Origin: Empedobacter stercoris
GTDB taxonomy: Bacteria > Bacteroidota > Bacteroidia > Flavobacteriales > Weeksellaceae
NCBI RefSeq assembly: GCF_020281205.1
Contig: NZ_JACXZC010000002.1
Coordinates: 1 to 64,000, forward strand
Reading direction: 5' to 3'
DNA: 64,000 nucleotides
The translations under genes and the position numbers were made by a program. The notes under the pieces are model-generated. The model saw nothing but the letters and a program-made list of their open reading frames with translations. It did no database searches and was not told the DNA's origin. This document shows positions 16,336-25,500 of this stretch, piece after piece (position 1 is the stretch's first letter; every line of letters starts with the position of its first letter).

Positions 16336-17235
16336 ATGGAATTAATTCAACTATTCTTAGATTATTTAGCGCTCGAGAAAAACTATTCTACGCTAACAAT
16401 TACAAGTTACAAAAGAGATTTAGATGATTTTGTTGAGTTTTATCAACAAGAAGAAGATTCATCTGAAATTCAACACGCAACCAAAAATCATATTCGTGCA
16501 TTTGTAATGTACTTATCCGAATTACAGAAGTCGGAGAAAACAGTAAATCGCAAATTAAGCGCGCTGCGCACGTTTTATAAATATTTAATCAAGGAAAGTC
16601 ATTTAACGATTAACCCAATTGAACAAATACATTCTCTCAAGCAAAATAAACAAGTGCTGGTTCCATTTACACAGACAGAATTAAATGATTTGTTGAATAA
16701 TGATGAATTCTTTCCTGATACGTTTGAAGGAGTAAGAGATCGTTTGATGATTGATGTGATGTATCAAACAGGTATTCGACGTGCCGAATTGATAGGTTTG
16801 AAAGAAAATGACATTGATCCAGCTACGCTCTCTATTAAAGTTTTAGGAAAAAGAAACAAAGAACGTATAATTCCGATTTCAACTTTTTTGTTAGAAGATT
16901 TAGCAATTTACAATACACGAAAACATAACGAAATTACCCTACAATGTACAAATGTTTTTGTAACAGAAAAAGGAAAACCTTTGTATGATAATCTTGTTTA
17001 TTCCAAAGTTAAATATTACCTTAGTCTTATAAGTGTAAAACATAAAAAAAGTCCTCATATGTTGAGGCATTCATTTGCGACCCATATGTTAGATTCTGGA
17101 GCAGATTTGAATGCAGTGAAAGATATTTTAGGGCATTCAAGTTTGTCATCGACTCAAATTTATACACATGGAAGTATAGAAAATTTAAAAAAAGTGTTTA
17201 ACAAAGCTCACCCACGTGAGAACAAAAAAGAGTAA
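16336..17235 (+). CDS. tyrosine recombinase XerC/XerD family
   Basis: 299 residues, typical Xer length. An N-terminal SAM-like core-binding domain (about 1-90) precedes the catalytic domain. All catalytic residues are visible: Arg in YQTGIRRAELIGL, Lys in VLGKRNKERIIPI, His-x-x-Arg in PHMLRHSFATHML, His in LGHSSLSSTQIYTH, and the nucleophilic Tyr in the same segment. Its position between rpsU and hpf argues for the housekeeping recombinase that resolves chromosome dimers at dif rather than a mobile-element integrase. No integron or attachment site is adjacent. XerC versus XerD cannot be told here. hpf starts two bases after its stop, so the two are co-transcribed. Confidence 0.93.
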   Translation: MELIQLFLDYLALEKNYSTLTITSYKRDLDDFVEFYQQEEDSSEIQHATKNHIRAFVMYLSELQKSEKTVNRKLSALRTFYKYLIKESHLTINPIEQIHSLKQNKQVLVPFTQTELNDLLNNDEFFPDTFEGVRDRLMIDVMYQTGIRRAELIGLKENDIDPATLSIKVLGKRNKERIIPISTFLLEDLAIYNTRKHNEITLQCTNVFVTEKGKPLYDNLVYSKVKYYLSLISVKHKKSPHMLRHSFATHMLDSGADLNAVKDILGHSSLSSTQIYTHGSIENLKKVFNKAHPRENKKE

Positions 17236-17237
17236 TT

Positions 17238-17543
17238 ATGACAATTAACTTTCAAGCAGTAAACTTCAACACTAAACAAGGTTTAGAGGAGTATTTAGAA
17301 AAAAAATTAGAAAAATTAGAAACTTTGTCAGACAAAATCATTGCAGCAAACGTTTCTTTTAAATTAGAGAATACTGCAGAAAAAAACAACAAGACAGTTG
17401 ATATCAAATTAGAAGTACCCGGAGATGATATCGTTGTGAGTAAAACTGGACAGTCTTTTGAGGAATGTATTGATTTGTCGGTAGATACATTGAAAAAATT
17501 AATTATCAGAAAAAAAAAAAAATTAGCGATCGATAAAAATTGA
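17238..17543 (+). CDS. hpf: ribosome hibernation-promoting factor, short form (HPF/RaiA family)
   Basis: 101 residues, the short HPF/YfiA type without the long C-terminal dimerisation domain. It begins MTINFQAVNFNTKQGLEEYLEKKLEKLE and shows the beta-alpha-beta-beta-beta-alpha pattern of the S30AE fold. It binds the decoding centre of idle ribosomes. It follows the xer gene by two bases and precedes the tRNA operon. The last codons contain a run of 13 A (17510-17522) encoding KKKK before LAIDKN, a possible slippage site (see findings). Confidence 0.93.
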   Translation: MTINFQAVNFNTKQGLEEYLEKKLEKLETLSDKIIAANVSFKLENTAEKNNKTVDIKLEVPGDDIVVSKTGQSFEECIDLSVDTLKKLIIRKKKKLAIDKN

Positions 17544-17572
17544 AGAATTAGCTAAAAAAAAATCATAAAAAT

Positions 17573-17602
17573 TTGGTTAATTCAAAAAACAGCGTAAATT
17601 TG
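17573..17602 (+). promoter_or_regulatory. promoter of the tRNA-Thr/tRNA-Tyr transcript (TTG-N19-TAAATTTG)
   Basis: TTG at 17573-17575, exactly 19 bases, TAAATTTG at 17595-17602: a textbook Bacteroidota promoter. The start is expected at about 17606-17608, so the transcript begins within the following hairpin. Confidence 0.9.
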
Positions 17603-17640
17603 CAGTCCGTTAAACAAACAATTTTAACGGGCTGTTCTTT
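17603..17640 (+). promoter_or_regulatory. leader hairpin with T-rich tail in front of the tRNA genes
   Basis: CAGTCCGTTAAA (17603-17614) pairs with TTTAACGGGCTG (17623-17634), 12 bp with one G-U pair and an 8-base loop, followed by TTCTTTT. It looks like an attenuator or a 5' processing/stability stem. The first bases of the stem may lie just before the transcript start. Confidence 0.6.
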
Positions 17641-17668
17641 TAAAATAAGTCTTTTATAAATAAATAAT

Positions 17669-17742
17669 GCCGATGTAGCTCAGCTGGCTAGAGCAGCTGA
17701 TTTGTAATCAGCAGGTCGTGGGTTCGAGTCCCTCTATCGGCT
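17669..17742 (+). tRNA. tRNA-Thr (anticodon TGT)
   Basis: 74 bases. The acceptor arms GCCGATG and TATCGGC pair, the anticodon stem GCTGA/TCAGC encloses the loop TTTGTAA, and the T arm has GGTTCGAGTCC. The anticodon is at 17703-17705. CCA is not encoded. First of three tRNA genes leading to tuf. Confidence 0.96.
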
Positions 17743-17774
17743 CTAAGTTTTTTTATAAGAACAAAAAGTAAGGC

Positions 17775-17856
17775 GGGGAGATACTCAAGCGGCCAACGAG
17801 GACGGACTGTAAATCCGTTGGTTTCACCTTCGCAGGTTCGAATCCTGCTCTCCCCA
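17775..17856 (+). tRNA. tRNA-Tyr (anticodon GTA)
   Basis: 82 bases with the long variable arm of class II tRNAs. Acceptor GGGGAGA pairs with TCTCCCC, the T arm is GCAGGTTCGAATCCTGC, and the anticodon GTA is at 17809-17811. CCA is not encoded. Confidence 0.95.
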
Positions 17857-17877
17857 CAAACTTAATTTTTAAAAGTT

Positions 17878-17907
17878 TTGTGGTTTAGGATTTAATCTTT
17901 AAATTTG
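17878..17907 (+). promoter_or_regulatory. promoter of tRNA-Gly (TTG-N19-TAAATTTG)
   Basis: TTG at 17878-17880, exactly 19 bases, TAAATTTG at 17900-17907. It gives tRNA-Gly its own start 22 bases before the mature 5' end. Confidence 0.85.
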
Positions 17908-17928
17908 CAAAGCTTTTTAGAAGTGAAT

Positions 17929-18001
17929 GCGGGAATAGCTCAATTGGTAGAGCGTCAGCCTTCCAAGCTGAATGTTGCGAGTTCGAGTCTCGTTTCCCGC
18001 T
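17929..18001 (+). tRNA. tRNA-Gly (anticodon TCC)
   Basis: 73 bases. Acceptor GCGGGAA pairs with TTCCCGC, the anticodon stem TCAGC/GCTGA encloses CTTCCAA with anticodon TCC at 17962-17964, and the T arm is GAGTTCGAGTCTC. CCA is not encoded. Confidence 0.96.
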
Positions 18002-18109
18002 CAAATTCTAGTTCGCTAGTGTAGTTAATCTTTGTAAGTAGTTGTTGAAACTTATTTAATCTAAGGTTGGCGAATCAAAAATAAATACCTTTATATAAAT
18101 TAAAAAGTG

Positions 18110-18117
18110 TATTTTTG
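18110..18117 (+). promoter_or_regulatory. -7 box (TATTTTTG) of tuf
   Basis: An exact TAnnTTTG match giving a leader of about 65 bases before the tuf ATG. No good TTG at the -33 distance. Confidence 0.55.
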
Positions 18118-18185
18118 CACTTGAAATAATTAAAAGTTATTTTTTTTAAATTTAAGTATAACAATAGAAATTAATAAAAAGTAAA

Positions 18186-19373
18186 ATGGCAAAGGAAACT
18201 TTCAACCGTAATAAGCCGCACTTAAATATTGGTACTATTGGTCACGTTGACCACGGTAAAACCACTACAACTGCAGCAATTACTAAAGTATTAGCTGATG
18301 CTGGTTTTTCAGAAGCAAAAGCTTTCGATCAAATCGATAATGCTCCAGAGGAGAAAGAGCGTGGTATTACAATTAATACATCTCACGTAGAGTATGAAAC
18401 TGCTAACCGTCACTACGCGCACGTTGACTGTCCAGGTCACGCGGATTACGTAAAGAACATGGTTACAGGAGCTGCTCAAATGGATGGTGGTATCTTGGTA
18501 GTTGCTGCTACTGATGGACCAATGCCTCAAACTCGTGAGCACATCTTATTATGTCGCCAAGTAAACGTTCCTCGTATCGTTGTTTTCTTAAACAAAGTAG
18601 ATATGGTTGACGATGCTGAGTTATTAGAATTAGTAGAGATGGAAGTAAGAGATTTATTGTCTTCTTACGAGTACGATGGAGATAACACTCCAGTTGTTCA
18701 AGGATCTGCTTTAGGTGCATTAAATGGAGAACAAAAATGGGTTGATGCTTTATTGCATTTAATGGAAGAAGTTGATAACTGGATTGAAGAACCAGTACGT
18801 GACTCTGACAAACCATTCTTAATGCCAGTAGAGGATGTATTCTCTATTACAGGTCGTGGTACTGTTGCAACAGGACGTATCGAGGCTGGTGTTATTAACT
18901 CTGGTGATCCAGTTGATATCGTAGGTATGGGAGAAGAAAAATTAACTTCTACTGTAACTGGGGTTGAAATGTTCCGTAAAATCTTAGATAGAGGTGAAGC
19001 TGGTGATAACGTAGGTTTATTATTACGTGGTGTTGAGAAAACAGAAATCCGTCGTGGTATGGTTATTTGTAAACAAGGATCTGTTAAGCCACACAAAAAA
19101 TTCAAAGCTGAGGTTTATATCTTAACTAAAGAAGAAGGTGGTCGTCACACTCCATTCCACAACCGTTACCGTCCACAGTTCTACGTACGTACAACTGACG
19201 TAACAGGGGAAATTAACTTACCAGAAGGTGTTGAGATGGTTTTACCAGGAGATAACTTAACTATTACAGTTGAATTATTACAACCAATTGCATTAAACGA
19301 AGGTTTACGTTTCGCAATCCGTGAAGGTGGACGTACAGTTGGTGCAGGTCAGGTAACTGAAATTTTAGACTAA
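18186..19373 (+). CDS. tuf: translation elongation factor Tu
   Basis: 395 residues, full length. It brings aminoacyl-tRNA to the ribosome as a GTP complex. G-domain motifs are all present: GHVDHGKTT (about residues 18-26), the effector region [25 protein letters not shown] with the catalytic His, and NKVDM. Domains 2 and 3 follow, with the conserved [19 protein letters not shown] and a C-terminal [10 protein letters not shown]. Codon use is strongly biased, as expected for a highly expressed gene. A terminator separates it from tRNA-Trp. Confidence 0.99.
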   Translation: MAKETFNRNKPHLNIGTIGHVDHGKTTTTAAITKVLADAGFSEAKAFDQIDNAPEEKERGITINTSHVEYETANRHYAHVDCPGHADYVKNMVTGAAQMDGGILVVAATDGPMPQTREHILLCRQVNVPRIVVFLNKVDMVDDAELLELVEMEVRDLLSSYEYDGDNTPVVQGSALGALNGEQKWVDALLHLMEEVDNWIEEPVRDSDKPFLMPVEDVFSITGRGTVATGRIEAGVINSGDPVDIVGMGEEKLTSTVTGVEMFRKILDRGEAGDNVGLLLRGVEKTEIRRGMVICKQGSVKPHKKFKAEVYILTKEEGGRHTPFHNRYRPQFYVRTTDVTGEINLPEGVEMVLPGDNLTITVELLQPIALNEGLRFAIREGGRTVGAGQVTEILD

Positions 19374-19400
19374 TTATAGTCAATCAATAATATAGAAGAT

Positions 19401-19432
19401 GTGGTAATCTTCAATGATTACCACTCTTTTTA
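19401..19432 (+). terminator. intrinsic terminator after tuf
   Basis: GTGGTAATC pairs perfectly with GATTACCAC around a seven-base loop, followed by TCTTTTT. tRNA-Trp begins five bases later. Confidence 0.85.
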
Positions 19433-19436
19433 TTCT

Positions 19437-19507
19437 ACGGGCATAGTTCAATGGTAGAATAGCGGTCTCCAAAACCGTTGATCAGGGTTCGAATCCTTGT
19501 GCCCGTG
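19437..19507 (+). tRNA. tRNA-Trp (anticodon CCA)
   Basis: 71 bases. Acceptor ACGGGCA pairs with TGCCCGT, the anticodon loop is CTCCAAA with anticodon CCA at 19469-19471, and the T loop is TTCGAAT. It sits 15 bases before secE, an arrangement common in bacteria. Confidence 0.95.
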
Positions 19508-19522
19508 CTAAATGAAAACGAT

Positions 19523-19711
19523 ATGAAAATCGTACAATATGTAAAAGAATCCTTTGTAGAGTTTAAAGAACATGTAACATGGCCATCTTTTTCTGATTTA
19601 CAAAGAGACACTATTATTGTTGCAATAGCTACAGTTCTGTTAGCTATATTTTTATATGCGGTAGATACATTATTCACACAAGTGCTTAACTTTATCTACG
19701 GCGCTTTTTAG
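19523..19711 (+). CDS. secE: preprotein translocase subunit SecE
   Basis: 62 residues from ATG 19523 (MKIVQYVKESFVEFKEHVTW), the short single-helix SecE type. The conserved amphipathic helix with EFKEHVTWPSFSDLQ is followed by one transmembrane helix (about residues 32-55). SecE clamps the SecY channel. The frame is open 15 codons upstream but that part would run into tRNA-Trp, so the internal ATG is preferred. nusG follows after 32 bases. Confidence 0.96.
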   Translation: MKIVQYVKESFVEFKEHVTWPSFSDLQRDTIIVAIATVLLAIFLYAVDTLFTQVLNFIYGAF

Positions 19712-19743
19712 TTTATATAATATCCCGTTTAGTAATTAGAATC

Positions 19744-20292
19744 ATGAGTGAAAAGAAATGGTATGTAATCAAGACTGTAGCTGGACAAGAGCTGAAAGTT
19801 AAAGATTATATTGAAAGAGAAATTCAGTACCAAAATTTGAATGATTATGTAGGACAAATTGTTGTTCCTATGGAAAAAGTGATTCAAATCCGCAACGGTA
19901 AAAAATATCAAAAGGAAAAAGTACATTTTCCTGGCTACATCATGATAGAAGCTGAGCTTGTGGGAGAAATACCTCACATGGTAAAGAATACATCTGGTGT
20001 AATTAGCTTTTTGAGTGCAACCAAAGGAGGTGATCCTGTACCAATGAGACAATCGGAAGTTAACCGAATGTTAGGTAAAGTTGACGAATTAGCAGAAAAT
20101 GTTGATACAAATCTTGGAGTAACTTACATTGTAGGTGAAAATGTAAAAGTAATCGACGGACCATTCAATGGCTTCAACGGAACGGTTGAGAAAATCATTG
20201 AAGACAAACGCAAACTTGAAGTGATGGTTTTAATCTTCGGACGTAAAACACCACTTGAGTTAAGTTTTAACCAAGTTGAAAAGATTGCATAA
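19744..20292 (+). CDS. nusG: transcription termination/antitermination protein NusG
   Basis: 182 residues. The N-terminal NGN domain (KWYVIKTVAGQELKVKDYIE, then VHFPGYIMIEAEL) binds RNA polymerase. The C-terminal KOW domain starts at about residue 128 (VKVIDGPFNGFNGTVEKI). It couples transcription to Rho or ribosomes. Standard position between secE and the L11/L1 genes. Confidence 0.98.
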   Translation: MSEKKWYVIKTVAGQELKVKDYIEREIQYQNLNDYVGQIVVPMEKVIQIRNGKKYQKEKVHFPGYIMIEAELVGEIPHMVKNTSGVISFLSATKGGDPVPMRQSEVNRMLGKVDELAENVDTNLGVTYIVGENVKVIDGPFNGFNGTVEKIIEDKRKLEVMVLIFGRKTPLELSFNQVEKIA

Positions 20293-20362
20293 TCAATCAA
20301 CAAATTAAAAGTAGAAAATTTAGGCTGCTTCCACATAACGCTTAATTTTAAGAATTAAAAAA

Positions 20363-20803
20363 ATGGCAAAAAAAATTGAAAAAGTTGTAAAACTTCAAGT
20401 TAAAGGAGGACAAGCAAATCCTTCGCCACCAGTAGGGCCGGCTTTAGGTGCTGCAGGTGTTAACATCATGGAGTTTTGTAAACAATTTAATGGACGTACA
20501 CAAGAAAAACAAGGTGCAGTGTTACCAGTTGTTATTACGGTGTATCAAGACAAATCATTTGATTTCGTAATTAAAACTCCACCAGCTGCTGTTCAGTTAA
20601 TGGAAGCTGCGAAATTGAAAAAAGCATCAGGTGTGCCAAACCGTCAAAAAGTTGGTACTGTTACTTGGGATCAAGTGAGAGCTATTGCTGAAGACAAGTT
20701 AGCGGACATGAACTGTTTTACTGTTGAATCTGCTATGAAAATGGTTGCTGGAACTGCACGTTCTATGGGTATAACTGTAAAAGGTGGGCAAGCTCCAGAA
20801 TAA
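20363..20803 (+). CDS. rplK: 50S ribosomal protein uL11
   Basis: 146 residues, slightly longer than the enterobacterial protein because of a short C-terminal tail. It begins [20 protein letters not shown] with the conserved [22 protein letters not shown] and ends in the rRNA-binding domain (MAGTARSMG region). It forms the GTPase-associated centre base with 23S rRNA. First ribosomal gene of the rplKAJL-rpoBC cluster. Confidence 0.98.
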   Translation: MAKKIEKVVKLQVKGGQANPSPPVGPALGAAGVNIMEFCKQFNGRTQEKQGAVLPVVITVYQDKSFDFVIKTPPAAVQLMEAAKLKKASGVPNRQKVGTVTWDQVRAIAEDKLADMNCFTVESAMKMVAGTARSMGITVKGGQAPE

Positions 20804-20820
20804 TTAAAACATTTTAGGAA

Positions 20821-21516
20821 ATGGCAAAGTTAACAAAAAAACAAAAAGAGGTATTAGCTAAAGTAGAAAAAAACAAACTTTACTCTATTGATGAAGCATC
20901 ATCATTAGTAAAGGAGGTTAACTACGCAAAGTTTGATGCTTCTGTAGATATAGCAGTTCGTTTAGGTGTAGACCCTAAGAAAGCTAACCAAATGGTTCGT
21001 GGTGTAGTTTCATTACCACACGGAACAGGTAAAGATGTAAAAGTATTAGCATTAGTTACTCCAGATAAAGAAGCAGAAGCTAAAGCAGCAGGTGCTGATT
21101 ATGTAGGATTAGACGAATACTTACAAAAAATTAAAGATGGTTGGACAGATGTAGACGTGATCGTTACTATGCCAGCTGTTATGGGTAAATTAGGACCATT
21201 AGGACGTGTTTTAGGACCTCGTGGATTAATGCCTAACCCAAAGTCAGGTACTGTAACTTTAGAAGTTGGTAAAGCCGTTTCTGAAGTAAAAGCAGGTAAA
21301 ATCGACTTCAAAGTAGACCGTTACGGAATCATCCACGCTGCAGTTGGTAAAGTATCTTTTGATGCTGATAAAATTAAAGACAATGCGAATGAATTAATTC
21401 AAACTTTAATTAAATTAAAACCAACAGCTGCTAAAGGAGTATATGTAAGAAGCATCACGCTTTCTACAACTCAATCTGTAGGTGTATCAGTAGATCCAAA
21501 AAGTGTAAACGCTTAA
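20821..21516 (+). CDS. rplA: 50S ribosomal protein uL1
   Basis: 231 residues with the conserved [20 protein letters not shown] and [20 protein letters not shown] segments. uL1 forms the mobile L1 stalk and, in other bacteria, represses its own operon by binding the mRNA leader. It starts 18 bases after rplK. I could not identify an L1-binding leader structure with confidence. Confidence 0.98.
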   Translation: MAKLTKKQKEVLAKVEKNKLYSIDEASSLVKEVNYAKFDASVDIAVRLGVDPKKANQMVRGVVSLPHGTGKDVKVLALVTPDKEAEAKAAGADYVGLDEYLQKIKDGWTDVDVIVTMPAVMGKLGPLGRVLGPRGLMPNPKSGTVTLEVGKAVSEVKAGKIDFKVDRYGIIHAAVGKVSFDADKIKDNANELIQTLIKLKPTAAKGVYVRSITLSTTQSVGVSVDPKSVNA

Positions 21517-21528
21517 AATTAGTAGATT

Positions 21529-22047
21529 ATGGCAATGACAAAACAAGATAAAGCAAATATGATAGATGAATTGCAAGCTGTATTAGCAGAAGCAAAAATC
21601 ATCTACTTAGCAGATATCGACGGATTAAACGCTGTTAATACTACTGAATTAAGAAGAGCTTGCTTCAAAAGCAATGTATCTTTACGCGTAGTAAAAAACA
21701 CTTTATTAAAGAAAGCGATGGAGAACATCGAAGACAAAAACTTCGAAGAACTTTACGGATCTTTAAAAGGAAATACAGCATTAATGACTGCTGAAGTTGG
21801 TAATGCACCAGCTAAAGTAATTGATGTTTTCAGAAAAAAATCTGAAAAGCCTATTTTAAAAGGAGCTTGGATTGAAGATAATACTTGGGTTGGTGATGAC
21901 AAATTACCACAATTAGTAGCATTGAAATCTCGCGAAGAATTAATCGCAGATATCGTTATGTTACTTCAATCTCCTATCAAAACTGTTGTTTCTCAATTAG
22001 AGAACAAAGAAGCTGCGAAAGCAGAAGAAGGAGCTTCAGAAGAATAA
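21529..22047 (+). CDS. rplJ: 50S ribosomal protein uL10
   Basis: 172 residues: an N-terminal rRNA-binding domain (with LRRACFKSNVSLRVVKNTLL) and a C-terminal helix that carries L7/L12 dimers. The very end is Glu/Ala-rich. Methionines at codons 1 and 3 are both possible starts. It begins 13 bases after rplA. Confidence 0.97.
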   Translation: MAMTKQDKANMIDELQAVLAEAKIIYLADIDGLNAVNTTELRRACFKSNVSLRVVKNTLLKKAMENIEDKNFEELYGSLKGNTALMTAEVGNAPAKVIDVFRKKSEKPILKGAWIEDNTWVGDDKLPQLVALKSREELIADIVMLLQSPIKTVVSQLENKEAAKAEEGASEE

Positions 22048-22092
22048 GACACACTCATATTAAATAAAGTTTAAAAAACAAAAAGCATTAAA

Positions 22093-22458
22093 ATGGCAGA
22101 TTTAAAAAAATTAGCTGAAGAGTTAGTAAACTTAACAGTATTAGAAGTTAACGAATTATCTACAATCTTAAAAGACGAGTACGGAATCGAACCAGCTGCT
22201 GCTGCAGTTGTTGTTGCTGCTGGTGGAGCTGAAGCTGCAGAAGAGCAAACAGAATTCGACGTAATCTTAAAAGAAGCAGGTGCATCTAAATTAGCAGTTG
22301 TTAAATTAGTTAAAGAATTAACTGGAAAAGGATTAAAAGAAGCTAAAGATTTAGTAGATTCAACTCCAGCTACAGTTAAAGAAGCAGTTTCTAAAGATGA
22401 AGCTGAAGCTTTAAAGAAACAGCTAGAAGAAGCTGGTGCAGTAGTAGAATTGAAGTAA
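22093..22458 (+). CDS. rplL: 50S ribosomal protein bL12 (L7/L12)
   Basis: 121 residues: N-terminal dimerisation domain, Ala/Val-rich hinge (about residues 35-50) and C-terminal factor-binding domain ([20 protein letters not shown]). It forms the stalk that recruits translational GTPases. A strong hairpin terminator follows within 25 bases, as in other bacteria where it lowers rpoBC transcription relative to the ribosomal genes. Confidence 0.98.
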   Translation: MADLKKLAEELVNLTVLEVNELSTILKDEYGIEPAAAAVVVAAGGAEAAEEQTEFDVILKEAGASKLAVVKLVKELTGKGLKEAKDLVDSTPATVKEAVSKDEAEALKKQLEEAGAVVELK

Positions 22459-22479
22459 TTTTTATTACTCAAAAATATA

Positions 22480-22521
22480 GGTTTGGACCTAACACAGGAC
22501 GTGTTAGGTCTAAACCTTTTT
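22480..22521 (+). terminator. terminator/attenuator between rplL and rpoB
   Basis: GGTTTGGACCTAACAC pairs with GTGTTAGGTCTAAACC over 16 bp (one G-U) around AGGAC, followed by five T. No promoter box was found between it and rpoB, so it probably terminates only part of the transcripts. Confidence 0.88.
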
Positions 22522-22560
22522 ACGCATAAAGTCATTATATAAACCAAAATTCATTCGAAA

Positions 22561-25500
22561 TTGGCCACTAAAGCAACATTAAGCAACTCGACTGAGAAAA
22601 AAGAAAGATTGAACTTCTCTTCTGCAAAAGCAGTCGCTCAGTTCCCAGATTTCCTTGACATTCAGATCAAATCGTTTGAAGATTTTTTCCAGTTGGAAAC
22701 AAGACCTGACCAACGAAAAAATGAAGGTCTTTACCGAACATTTGCTGAGAATTTTCCAATTACGGATACTCGCAATCAGTTTGTTTTAGAATTCTTAGAT
22801 TATTTCGTAGATCCACCACGTTACACAATTGATGAGTGTATCGAAAGAGGGTTAACGTACAGTGTACCTTTGAAAGCTCGTCTTAAATTGTACTGTACGG
22901 ACGAAGAACACGAAGATTTCGAAACTGTTGTGCAAGACGTTTATTTAGGAACAATTCCTTATATGTCACCTTCAGGATCATTCATTATCAATGGTGCAGA
23001 ACGTGTTATTGTATCTCAATTACACCGTTCTCCTGGGGTATTCTTTGGACAATCTTTCCATGCGAATGGTACAAAATTGTACTCATCTCGTATTATTCCT
23101 TTCAAAGGATCTTGGATTGAGTTCGCAACAGACATCAACAGCGTAATGTACGCTTACATCGATCGTAAGAAAAAGTTACCATTAACTACTTTATTACGTG
23201 CAATCGGATACGAAAGAGATAAAGATATCTTAGAAATTTTCGACTTAGCAGAAGAAGTAAAAGTTAATAAAGCTAATTTAAAGAAAGTTGTAGGTCGTAA
23301 ACTTGCTGCACGTGTATTAAACACATGGCACGAGGATTTCGTAGATGAAGATACAGGAGAAGTTGTATCTATCGAGCGTAATGAAATTATCTTAGACCGT
23401 GAAACAATCTTAGAAAAAGATCACATCGATCAAATCGTAGATTCTGGTGTTAAGACAATCTTATTACACAAAGAAGATATCAATTCTGCTGATTATGGAA
23501 TTATCCATAATACTTTACAAAAAGACCCTACGAATACTGAAAAAGAAGCCGTAGAGTATATCTATAGACAATTACGTAACGCTGAGCCACCAGATGAGGA
23601 GACAGCAAGAGGAATTATTGATAAATTATTCTTCTCTGATCAACGTTATTCATTAGGTGAAGTAGGTCGTTACAGATTAAATAAAAAATTAGGTTTAGCT
23701 ATTAGCGAGGATATACAAGTATTGACTCGTGAAGATATCATTTCGATTATTAAATACTTAATCGAATTAATCAACTCTAAAGCAGAGGTGGATGATATTG
23801 ACCACTTATCTAACCGTCGTGTAAGAACGGTTGGTGAGCAAATGGCAAGCCAATTCGGAGTAGGTTTAGCTCGTATGGCTAGAACTATCCGTGAAAGAAT
23901 GAATGTTCGTGACAACGAGGTGTTTACACCTATCGACTTGATTAATGCTAAAACATTATCATCTGTTATCAACTCATTCTTCGGAACGAATCAGTTATCT
24001 CAGTTCATGGACCAAACAAATCCATTATCAGAGATTACACACAAACGTCGTTTATCAGCATTAGGACCTGGAGGTTTATCAAGAGAAAGAGCGGGATTCG
24101 AGGTACGTGACGTACACCACACTCATTACGGACGTTTATGTCCAATTGAAACTCCTGAGGGACCAAACATTGGTTTGATTTCGTCATTATGTGTATTCGC
24201 TAAAGTTAATAACTTAGGATTCATCGAAACACCGTACAGAAAGGTAGAAGAAGGAAAAGTGGACGTCGAATCAGCACCTATCTACTTAACTGCGGAAGAG
24301 GAAGAATCTAAAGTAATTGCTCAAGCCAATATCGACATGGCAGACGATGGTACTATTGCTACTGAACGTGTAACAGCTCGTGAAGACGGAGATTTCCCTG
24401 TGGTAACTCCATCAGAAGTAGACTTAATCGACGTTGCACCTAACCAGATTGCTTCTATCTCAGCATCATTAATTCCTTTCTTGGAGCATGATGACGCCAA
24501 CCGTGCGTTAATGGGATCGAACATGATGCGTCAGGCAGTTCCATTATTAAAACCTCAAGCACCAATTGTAGGTACTGGATTAGAAAAACAAGTTGCAAAA
24601 GATTCTAGAATCTTAGTTAATGCAGAACGTGAAGGTACAGTAACTTATGTTGATGCTGACATTATAACAATTAAATATGATCGCTCAGAAGACGAAGAAT
24701 TAGTAAGCTTCGATACCGCTGAGAAAACATATAATTTAACAAAATTCAGAAAAACCAATCAAGGAACTACAATTACGTTGAAACCAATTGTAAAAGTTGG
24801 TGATCGTGTAGAGAAAGGACAAGTTTTATCTGAAGGTTATGCAACAGAAGGAGGAGAATTAGCAATTGGTCGAAACATGGTTGTTGCCTTTATGCCTTGG
24901 CAAGGGTACAACTTCGAGGATGCCATTGTAATTTCTGAGAAAGCTGTTCGTGAAGACTGGTTCACATCTATCCACATCGATGAGTATTCATTAGATGTAC
25001 GTGATACTAAATTAGGTATGGAAGAATTAACTTCTGATATTCCTAACGTTTCGGAAGAGGCTACAAAAGACTTAGACGAAAACGGTATGATCCGTATCGG
25101 AGCAGAAGTAAAACCTGGTGATATCTTGATTGGTAAGATTACTCCAAAAGGAGAATCTGATCCAACTCCAGAAGAAAAACTATTACGTGCAATTTTTGGT
25201 GACAAAGCTGGTGATGTAAAAGATGCTTCTCTTAAAGCTTCTCCATCATTACGTGGTGTTGTAATCAATAAAAAATTATTCTCACGTAGTATTAAGGATA
25301 AACGTAAACGTTCTCAAGACAAGGCTATCATTGATAGTGTAGAAGCTGAGTACGATGTTAAATTCAATGAATTAAGAGAGATTTTATTAGAGAAATTATA
25401 CGTTTTATTAAACGGAAAAACATCTCAAGGTATTTACAACGACTTGAACGAAGAAGTGATCAAGAAAGGTGTAAAATACACACAAAAAATCTTATCTAAC

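Noticed and set aside
16336-17235. Xer gene as the integrase of a mobile element
   Set aside because: It sits between rpsU and hpf in a housekeeping setting, with no attachment sites, cargo genes or flanking repeats. The nearby tRNA genes are intact and not duplicated.
19435-19677. Open frame antisense to tRNA-Trp and secE
   Set aside because: It reads through a tRNA gene on the opposite strand.
22071-22547. 158-codon open frame antisense to rplL
   Set aside because: It mirrors the Ala/Glu-rich codons of rplL and contains the terminator; rplL is certain.
24837-25268. 143-codon open frame antisense to rpoB
   Set aside because: Shadow of rpoB with no start context or homology.
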